The notes beneath the pieces were generated by a model that ran no database searches, was not told where the DNA came from, and was given only the letters and a program-made list of their open reading frames with translations. Positions 7,122-11,975 of a stretch of 11,975 nt of DNA are shown here, one piece after another. The stretch comes from Clostridiales bacterium DTU092 (lineage in GTDB: Bacteria > Bacillota > Clostridia > Caldicoprobacterales > Caldicoprobacteraceae). Position 1 is the first letter of the stretch; every line of letters begins with the position of its first letter. A program made the position numbers and the translations under genes. The DNA is taken from NCBI GenBank assembly GCA_001513505.1, contig LFTM01000227.1, forward strand, positions 1 through 11,975. Reading direction: 5' to 3'.

Positions 7122-7188
7122 ATTACATAGTATGAATCAGACCAAACATATAAGACAGAATGAAATTCGGTAAAAGGGAGGTCAAAAA

Positions 7189-8055
7189 ATGAAAAGATGG
7201 ATTGCGATATGGCTTTGTGTCGGAGTTATATTTGCCGTTTTCGGGACATATGTACAGGCTCAGGTTGAAGAGGTAGTGAGTCTGGGAGCTGATTTAAATC
7301 AGCAGCAGCAGAAGCAGATGCTGGAGCTGTTTGGTGTGGCTGAAGACGATGTAAAGATTATTAAGGTTACCAACCAGGAAGAACGGGATTACTTAGAGGG
7401 CTTGGTTTCTAATGATAAGATCGGCACCAGAGCCATATCCTCCGCTTATGTATCGCCGTTGGAAGAAGGAGAAGGACTGGTGGTGGAGACCCATAACATA
7501 AGCTGGGTTACCAAGGAAATGTATGCAAATGCCATGGCTACGGCCGGTATTGAAAATGCCCGTGTAATAGCAGCTGCTCCATTTTCGGTGTCCGGTACTG
7601 CCGCTCTTACCGGCATAATGAAAGCTTTTGAAGAGGTTTCAGGCGAGGAACTGGACGAGGAAGCCAAGAAGATTGCAAATGAAGAACTGGTAACAACCGG
7701 CGATCTGGGAGAAGATATCGGTAAAGATGAAGCTGCCGCGCTTATTAAGGAAATAAAGGAAAGGATAGTACGGGAACGGATTAAAGATCCTGAGGATATC
7801 AAGAGGATTATTCTGGAGATTGCAAAGGAGCTTAATATTCAGCTGACGGAGGAACAGATAAATCAAATAATTGAACTTATGAAGAAAATCAGCCAATTGG
7901 ATCTTGATATTGACAAGATAACCAATCAGTTGGAGAAGATAACAAAAAGCCTTGACAGTATACGAAAAACCGTTGAGGAGAACAAGGGTATACTGCAGCG
8001 CATATGGGAAGGCATCCAGAGCTTTCTAAAATGGATTGTAAGTCTTTTCGAATAG
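7189..8055 (+). CDS. Secreted DUF1002-family protein with C-terminal coiled coil
   Basis: The protein resembles the DUF1002 family (Bacillus YpuA type), whose function is not established to my knowledge. The 288 residues begin with a clear signal peptide, MKRW plus a hydrophobic core, with likely cleavage after VQA at residue 24. The DUF1002-like part runs from about 28 to 200 and includes the family-like stretch LFGVAEDDVKIIKVTNQEER, TRAISSAYVSP and AMATAGIENARVIAAAPFSVSGTAAL. The C-terminal part (about 205-275) is charged and helical with heptad-like spacing (IDKITNQLEKITKSLDSI), probably a coiled coil, and the last residues (GIQSFLKWIVSLF) are amphipathic and could touch the membrane. GGGAGG precedes the ATG. 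It stands where gltX is found in Bacillus. A weak AT-rich hairpin (AATAGA/TCTATT, 8051-8069) overlaps the stop. Confidence 0.87.
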   Translation: MKRWIAIWLCVGVIFAVFGTYVQAQVEEVVSLGADLNQQQQKQMLELFGVAEDDVKIIKVTNQEERDYLEGLVSNDKIGTRAISSAYVSPLEEGEGLVVETHNISWVTKEMYANAMATAGIENARVIAAAPFSVSGTAALTGIMKAFEEVSGEELDEEAKKIANEELVTTGDLGEDIGKDEAAALIKEIKERIVRERIKDPEDIKRIILEIAKELNIQLTEEQINQIIELMKKISQLDLDIDKITNQLEKITKSLDSIRKTVEENKGILQRIWEGIQSFLKWIVSLFE

Positions 8056-8107
8056 ATGGTATCTCTATTTATATTTGCAGAATATTATTCCAGTCGCTGG
8101 AGCTCCG

Positions 8108-8210
8108 AGGCTAAGGCCTGTAAAACTCGCTTCAGGCCTCCACCAAAACTCGCTTTCGCTCAAACAGTGATTCGGCCTATTCCTCCGCTTCGTTAACAGG
8201 TTCTAAGCCT
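8108..8210. repeat. Folded intergenic repeat element
   Basis: This non-coding stretch between the DUF1002 gene and the T-box promoter has several nested repeats. AGGCTAAGGCCTGT (8108-8121) pairs imperfectly with ACAGGTTCTAAGCCT (8196-8210), closing the whole element. Inside, AGGCCTG (8114-8120) and CAGGCCT (8133-8139) form a perfect alternative hairpin. The motif AAAACTCGCTT occurs twice (8122-8132 and 8145-8155). A small hairpin CCAG/CTGG (8090-8100) lies just upstream. Its base composition is richer in G+C than the surrounding gaps. From memory, similar AAACTCGCTTCGCTC-type sequences are scattered in clostridial genomes; whether this is a dispersed repeat needs a genome search. Confidence 0.55.
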
Positions 8211-8254
8211 TTCCGCAAGGTGATTTCCATAATATTCTTCACATTTAAGGTACC

Positions 8255-8284
8255 TTGACTATGTCGTGAGGAATATAATATAAT
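8255..8284 (+). promoter_or_regulatory. SigA promoter of the cysE-cysS operon
   Basis: TTGACT (8255-8260) and a perfect TATAAT (8279-8284) are 18 bases apart. The transcript would begin near 8291 and include the whole T-box leader. A second TATAAT, overlapping at 8274-8279, is only 13 bases from the -35 box and less suitable. Confidence 0.8.
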
Positions 8285-8331
8285 GGATTAACCACGGAAT
8301 AAAAGGGTATATGTTATATATAGAAGGCTAT

Positions 8332-8567
8332 GATAGGGAAGAGTAGGCGTATAACCATTCACAGAGAGGGACGATGACCGCGCTGAGAGTTGTCCTGGAT
8401 AAGGGGTACGCTGAAGTGCGCCCAGGAGCTGCATGTCCGAAAGCATCGGCAAGTAGGGTATGCCGTATATACCGCGTTATGGTATCGAGAGGGGTATTAT
8501 GCCTTTTAATACCCAACCAGAGTGGAACCGCGGAAACCTTCGTCTCTGAACAGTGACGAAGGTTTTT
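8332..8567 (+). promoter_or_regulatory. Cysteine T-box riboswitch controlling cysE-cysS
   Basis: The leader senses uncharged tRNA-Cys and lets transcription continue into cysE-cysS when it binds. Stem I shows AGTA (8342-8345) opposite GAA (8413-8415) in the specifier loop, with helices GCGTA (8347-8351)/TACGC (8407-8411) and GGG/CCC (8336-8338, 8421-8423). AGAGAG (8363-8368) and the distal stem GGAC/GTCC (8369-8372, 8392-8395), enclosing GATG and CTGAGAG, are also present. The specifier is TGC (8417-8419), a Cys codon followed by a purine. Hairpins CCGA/TCGG (about 8438-8450) and GGGTATT/AATACCC (8492-8514) follow. The antiterminator carries the T-box core TGGAACCGCGG (8523-8533); its TGGA complements a UCCA tRNA end, matching the U discriminator of tRNA-Cys. 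A terminator completes the switch. Confidence 0.95.
8535..8567 (+). terminator. Regulated terminator of the T-box leader
   Basis: AACCTTCGTC (8535-8544) and GACGAAGGTT (8555-8564) make a perfect 10-bp stem with a 10-base loop, ending in TTTTT (8563-8567). It lies directly after the T-box core sequence, so antiterminator and terminator folding compete as usual. Confidence 0.93.
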
Positions 8568-8590
8568 GAATTATAACGGGGGAGGGAATT

Positions 8591-9262
8591 ATGTTTAAAC
8601 GCATTCGAAAGGACATACAGGTTATACTGGAACGGGATCCTGCTGCCCGGAGTAAGCTGGAGGTAATACTGTGCTATTCAGGCTTTCACGCTGTTTTAAT
8701 GCACAGGGTAGCCCATTGGTTTTATAATAAGGGTTTTAAACTAATAGCACGACTAATCTCCCAGTTCAGCCGTTTTATGACCGGTATAGAAATACATCCT
8801 GCTGCCAAAATCGGTGAAGGATTATTCATCGATCACGGTATGGGGGTTGTTATAGGTGAAACTGCCGAAATTGGAGACAATGTAACCATTTACCAGGGGG
8901 CAACATTGGGCGGAACCGGGAAGGAAACGGGCAAGCGGCATCCTACTATAGGGAATAATGTGGTCATAAGCACCGGGGCAAAGGTTTTAGGTCCTTTTAA
9001 GGTGGGGGATAATTCAAAGATTGGCGCCAATGCAGTTGTGCTGAGCGAGGTCCCTCCGAATTGTACTGTCGTAGGTGTGCCGGGAAGGATAGTCAGAAAG
9101 GACAACAAACGGGTTGCCTCAGTAAGGGATGAGATCGATTTGGATCAGGTGCGGTTGCCGGATCCTATGGCTGATCAATTAAAAGAGATTATTCAAAGAA
9201 TCAATACTCTGGAAGAAAGAATAAAGGAGTTGGAGGTTCGATATAACAATGAAACTGTATAA
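8591..9262 (+). CDS. cysE: Serine O-acetyltransferase
   Basis: CysE transfers acetyl from acetyl-CoA to L-serine, giving O-acetylserine, the precursor that cysteine synthase turns into cysteine; it is cytoplasmic. The 223-residue protein is of the short Bacillus type. The helical N-terminal part (1-65) precedes a left-handed beta-helix made of hexapeptide repeats (about 68-170), with catalytic H82 in FIDHGMGVVIGETAEIG, the substrate loop GGTGKETGKRHPTIG with H117, and GVPGRIV. A charged helix (about 193-218) ends the protein, which finishes in Val rather than the terminal Ile used by enteric CysE to dock with cysteine synthase. GGGGGAGGG precedes the ATG. The gene overlaps cysS by 14 bases, indicating translational coupling, and both are under the upstream Cys T-box. 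Confidence 0.97.
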   Translation: MFKRIRKDIQVILERDPAARSKLEVILCYSGFHAVLMHRVAHWFYNKGFKLIARLISQFSRFMTGIEIHPAAKIGEGLFIDHGMGVVIGETAEIGDNVTIYQGATLGGTGKETGKRHPTIGNNVVISTGAKVLGPFKVGDNSKIGANAVVLSEVPPNCTVVGVPGRIVRKDNKRVASVRDEIDLDQVRLPDPMADQLKEIIQRINTLEERIKELEVRYNNETV

Positions 9263-10658
9263 TACGCTTACGAGACAAAAAGAAGAATTTACTCCCCTTA
9301 ATGAGGGAGAGGTGCGAATATACTCCTGTGGACCAACGGTATACGATTATTTTCATATAGGTAATGCACGTCCTTTTATCATATTTGATACGCTTAGAAG
9401 GTATATGGAGTATAAAGGCTACAAGGTGATATTTGTACAGAATTTTACGGATATTGATGACAAGATGATAAACCGGGCAAATGAGGAAGGTATTACTGTA
9501 AAAGAATTGGGAGACCGGTTTATTGAGGAATATTTTAAAGATGCTGATGCCCTGGGTATCCGAAGGGCGACCTTTCATCCACGGGCTACCGAACATATTG
9601 ATGACATGATTGCCTTTATACAGAAACTCATAGATAAAGGGATGGCCTATGAGGTAGATGGGGATGTTTATTTTGATACATCGGCTTCAATGACATACGG
9701 TAAGTTATCCGGGCAGAGATTGGAAGACCTGGAAGCCGGCGCACGTGTTGATGTTGAGGAGAGCAAGAAAAACCCAATGGATTTTGCGCTGTGGAAGGCG
9801 TATAAACCCGGGGAACCTGCCTGGGACAGCCCCTGGGGAAAAGGGAGGCCGGGGTGGCATATAGAGTGTTCGGTAATGGCAATCAAATACCTGGGAGAGA
9901 CCATTGATATTCATTCGGGCGGACAGGATCTGATATTTCCTCATCATGAGAATGAAATTGCCCAGAGCGAAGGGGCTACCGGCAAACCTTTTGCCCGGTA
10001 CTGGCTGCACAACGGGTACATCAATATAGATAACCAGAAAATGTCAAAGTCTCTTGGTAACTTCTTCACCGTCCGTGAGATCCTGAATGAGTTTGACCCG
10101 GAAGTGGTGAGGCTCTTTATGCTTTCCGCCCACTATCGCAATCCCATAAATTTTGGTCATGAGATGCTCAAACAGGCTCAAAGTGCCCTGGAAAGGCTGT
10201 ATAATTGCAGAAATAACCTTTACTATTTGATGCAAAATGCTGCAGAAAAAGAGCTAACTGATGAAGAAAAGAAAATTTATATTGAATTAATGAGTTATAA
10301 AAAGAAGTTTGAAGAGGAAATGGATGATGACATCAATACTGCCGATGCCCTGGCTGCCATCTTTGATTTGGTGAGAGACATAAATACCAAAGTCACCCCT
10401 CAAAGCTCAAAAAGCTTAATTGAAAAAGCCTATGGACTGCTTGACGAATTGACAGCTGTGTTAGGGCTGTTAAGAAAAGAAGTTCCTCTGAAAGAGCTTG
10501 ATGCCGAGATTGAAGAGCTTATTGAGAAAAGGCAGCGGGCCCGGAAGGAAAAGAACTGGGCTTTGGCGGACCAGATTAGGGATGAGTTAAGGGAGCGGGG
10601 AATTATACTGGAAGACACTCCTCAGGGAGTAAGATGGTATTTTAAGGATGCAAAATAA
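9249..10658 (+). CDS. cysS: Cysteinyl-tRNA synthetase
   Basis: CysRS, a class I synthetase, activates cysteine with ATP and charges tRNA-Cys in the cytoplasm. The 469 residues are full length. Visible are the HIGH-type motif HIGN (36-39) in VYDYFHIGNAR and the KMSKS motif (264-268). The zinc ligands expected by homology are C27 in YSCGPT, C207 in WHIECS, H232 and E236 in FPHHENE. GGQDLIFPHHENE is a CysRS signature. An anticodon-binding helical domain follows from about residue 310 to the end. The start ATG lies inside the end of cysE; GGAGG (9232-9236) is 12 bases upstream, a little far. Production is tied to tRNA-Cys charging through the shared T-box. A strong terminator follows. Confidence 0.98.
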   Translation: MKLYNTLTRQKEEFTPLNEGEVRIYSCGPTVYDYFHIGNARPFIIFDTLRRYMEYKGYKVIFVQNFTDIDDKMINRANEEGITVKELGDRFIEEYFKDADALGIRRATFHPRATEHIDDMIAFIQKLIDKGMAYEVDGDVYFDTSASMTYGKLSGQRLEDLEAGARVDVEESKKNPMDFALWKAYKPGEPAWDSPWGKGRPGWHIECSVMAIKYLGETIDIHSGGQDLIFPHHENEIAQSEGATGKPFARYWLHNGYINIDNQKMSKSLGNFFTVREILNEFDPEVVRLFMLSAHYRNPINFGHEMLKQAQSALERLYNCRNNLYYLMQNAAEKELTDEEKKIYIELMSYKKKFEEEMDDDINTADALAAIFDLVRDINTKVTPQSSKSLIEKAYGLLDELTAVLGLLRKEVPLKELDAEIEELIEKRQRARKEKNWALADQIRDELRERGIILEDTPQGVRWYFKDAK

Positions 10659-10684
10659 TTTTAAGATTATAATTAATGATTTAT

Positions 10685-10751
10685 AAAAAAATGGAAGATG
10701 TCAACGGCGACACAGGTGATCCCTTTGTCCCGTGACATTTTCCATTTTTTT
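10685..10751 (+). terminator. Long composite terminator of the cysE-cysS operon
   Basis: AAAAATGGAA (10687-10696) pairs with TTCCATTTTT (10740-10749), then a G-T wobble, ATGTC (10698-10702) with GACAT (10734-10738), ACGG (10704-10707) with CCGT (10730-10733), and GACA (10709-10712) with TGTC (10726-10729), separated by single bulges. The T-run extends to 10751. The A-rich left arm could make it work on both strands. The upper half resembles GACACAGG...TTTGTCCC hairpins that I recall as scattered repeats in several clostridial genomes. Confidence 0.88.
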
Positions 10752-10752
10752 G

Positions 10753-10782
10753 TTGTAAGTTATTTCAATACTGTGATATAAT
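10753..10782 (+). promoter_or_regulatory. Extended -10 promoter of the LacI-family gene
   Basis: A perfect TATAAT (10777-10782) preceded by TG at 10774-10775 makes an extended -10. TTGTAA (10753-10758) at 18 bases is a fair -35. Transcription would start near 10789. The leader contains an inverted repeat GTACG (10799-10803) / CGTAC (10809-10813), which could be a regulatory site or a small hairpin. Confidence 0.65.
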
Positions 10783-10829
10783 GAAATGTAAAAACTGGGT
10801 ACGAACAACGTACTGCTGGGGGTACTAAT

Positions 10830-11897
10830 ATGCGTGATAAAATTACGATATATACCATTGCAAGAGAAGCGGGAGTCTCAGTTTCCACTGTGTCCCGTTT
10901 TCTTAATGGCAGTGCAAACGTAAGTGAGGAAAAACGTAATGCAATAGAAAATGTTGTACGAAAATACAACTATCGTCCCAATGCCATTGCCCGGAATCTT
11001 TCCAAACAGAAAACCAGAATGCTAGGTTTTATTCTGCCGGATGTCACCCATCCTTTTTACGGTACAACTTTTATTGAGGCGGAAAAACGGGCCATGGAGC
11101 TGGGTTATACAATTCTTTTGTGTAATACCATGAACGACAATATGCTCAATAATACCCGTATGGAGGAGAGGTACATAGATATTCTTTCAGAAAAACTGGT
11201 TGATGGCGTTATCATGATTGGAGGACATATTAACGAAATAGATGTTCCCCCGGGGTATATAAAAAAAGTTAACCGATTAATCGAAAGCGTACCGGTTGTT
11301 ATGATAAATGGAGAAATAGAAGATCTGGATTGTTACAGAGTGGTAACCAGGGATGAACTGGGAATCCGGGCCCTTATAAATCATTTGGTTTCGTTGAATC
11401 ATGAAAAAATAGGTTTTGTCGGCGGGGCTTTGGGTATTCAGCCTACCAATAAGAGGTTGGAAGCCGTAAAAAGAGGGCTGGCAGTACATGGTATAGAATT
11501 TAAAGAGGAATGGTTTGTAGGCAGCGGATTTAATATTGATACTGGTATAGAGGCATTTGAACAGATATTACAGATGGATGACCGGCCGACCGCCGTTGTG
11601 TGTATTAACGATCTGGTAGCCATAGGTATAATACATTCTGCTATAAAGTTTGGTTTAAGCATACCTCAGGATCTTTCGGTTGCAGGTTTTGACAATATTT
11701 ATCTGACGGAGTATATGATACCAAGAGTTACTACCGTGGATTTAAACCTGAAGAAACTGGGCAGAATGGCTGTAGATACGTTAGTTCAATGTCTGAATGG
11801 TAAATCTCCTGAAAAAACTACTGTTGTGGAAACACGTATTGTTATTCGGGATTCGTGTATAAATGCCAGAAACGGACAAAAATTTGGCATTTTTTGA
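10830..11897 (+). CDS. LacI/GalR-family transcriptional regulator
   Basis: A 355-residue regulator, normal in length. The N-terminal helix-turn-helix (about 6-26, IYTIAREAGVSVSTVSRFLNG) is followed by the hinge helix NAIARNLSKQ (51-60) with the leucine (L57) that in this family inserts into the central CpG of the operator. Residues 63-345 form the periplasmic-binding-protein-like sugar sensor: LGFILPDVTHPFY, EKLVDGVIMIGG, KIGFVGGALGIQ, AVVCINDLVAIG and SVAGFDNIYLTEY are typical. The effector cannot be read from the sequence. GGGGG lies 7 bases before the ATG. A palindromic operator overlaps its stop codon, implying control of the gene that starts right of the window, probably for sugar use. 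The gene lies where other Firmicutes carry mrnC after cysS, so it marks the end of the conserved block. Confidence 0.95.
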   Translation: MRDKITIYTIAREAGVSVSTVSRFLNGSANVSEEKRNAIENVVRKYNYRPNAIARNLSKQKTRMLGFILPDVTHPFYGTTFIEAEKRAMELGYTILLCNTMNDNMLNNTRMEERYIDILSEKLVDGVIMIGGHINEIDVPPGYIKKVNRLIESVPVVMINGEIEDLDCYRVVTRDELGIRALINHLVSLNHEKIGFVGGALGIQPTNKRLEAVKRGLAVHGIEFKEEWFVGSGFNIDTGIEAFEQILQMDDRPTAVVCINDLVAIGIIHSAIKFGLSIPQDLSVAGFDNIYLTEYMIPRVTTVDLNLKKLGRMAVDTLVQCLNGKSPEKTTVVETRIVIRDSCINARNGQKFGIF

Positions 11898-11907
11898 AAC
11901 CGGTTTC
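11896..11907. promoter_or_regulatory. LacI-type operator palindrome
   Basis: GAAACCGGTTTC is a perfect 12-bp palindrome with the central CG that LacI-family proteins recognise. It overlaps the stop codon of the LacI-family gene and precedes the last 68 bases of the window, which hold a weak promoter-like pair (TTGTAA at 11927-11932, TGATAA at 11950-11955) and no gene start that I can confirm. Binding by the adjacent regulator is inferred from position and symmetry. Confidence 0.65.
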
Positions 11908-11975
11908 TTAGCTAAAATTAGGTAAGTTGTAAAATTAATTGCCCAAACATGATAAAAAAGAAGTGACTCAAATCA

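Noticed and set aside
8430..8432. TGC in GAGCTGCATG as the T-box specifier
   Set aside because: It lies after stem I closes; the AGTA/GAA specifier-loop signature points to TGC at 8417-8419.
8374..8556. Open frame of 60 codons on the plus strand, and one on the minus strand, across the same stretch
   Set aside because: Both lie inside the T-box leader, whose conserved RNA structure explains the sequence.
1..11975. CRISPR arrays, tRNA or rRNA genes, and complete transposons
   Set aside because: No regularly spaced repeats, cloverleaf or rRNA sequence, or transposase was seen on either strand.

Overview
The window is about 12 kb of low-to-moderate G+C DNA whose gene content and order point to a Firmicutes chromosome, most likely class Clostridia. 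The backbone is the conserved radA - carD/cdnL-like - yacL-like PIN/TRAM - ispD - ispF - cysE - cysS neighbourhood (the Bacillus sms/yacL/yacM/yacN region). Ribosome binding sites are strong GGAGG types, promoters are SigA-like, and cysteine synthesis is controlled by a T-box leader, all typical of Firmicutes. I cannot name a genus.

Layout. Positions 1-246 are a non-coding 5' flank with small inverted repeats and a promoter-like element. At 247-1779 lies a membrane-anchored protein with an extracytoplasmic beta-propeller-like region and two acidic linkers; radA (1803-3167) follows in the same orientation. A small cysteine-containing, MazG-like protein (3173-3568, minus strand) is convergent with radA, and its excellent promoter is back to back with two good promoters for a CarD/CdnL-type RNA polymerase-binding regulator (3819-4310, GTG start). 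A roughly 390-bp gap holds hairpins and a promoter before the YacL-like PIN/TRAM membrane protein (4704-5801), which ends at a terminator. ispD (5909-6598) and ispF (6614-7081) encode two steps of the MEP isoprenoid pathway. A secreted DUF1002-type protein follows (7189-8055), then a non-coding stretch with a folded repeat element, a promoter and a cysteine T-box leader that controls the overlapping cysE-cysS pair (8591-10658). A long composite terminator closes that operon. A LacI-family regulator (10830-11897) ends the window, with a perfect LacI-type operator palindrome at its stop codon, suggesting that a regulated sugar gene begins just beyond the right edge.

How the parts fit together. 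Most of the window is housekeeping: DNA recombination and repair (RadA), RNA polymerase modulation (CarD-like), isoprenoid precursor synthesis (IspD, IspF), and cysteine synthesis and charging (CysE, CysS) under tRNA-Cys sensing. The T-box assignment rests on two independent signs: a UGC specifier, and a UGGA antiterminator that complements the U discriminator base of tRNA-Cys.

I found no dramatic unknown system. The most unusual points are that disA is missing from its usual place next to radA and gltX from its usual place between ispF and cysE, the uncharacterised small CxC...CxxC protein, the anchored propeller protein ahead of radA, the folded intergenic repeat upstream of the T-box, and the LacI operator at the right edge. 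Two long open frames start at TTG codons that lie inside a promoter (-35 box at 3756) and a terminator (5843); the starts given here correct them.
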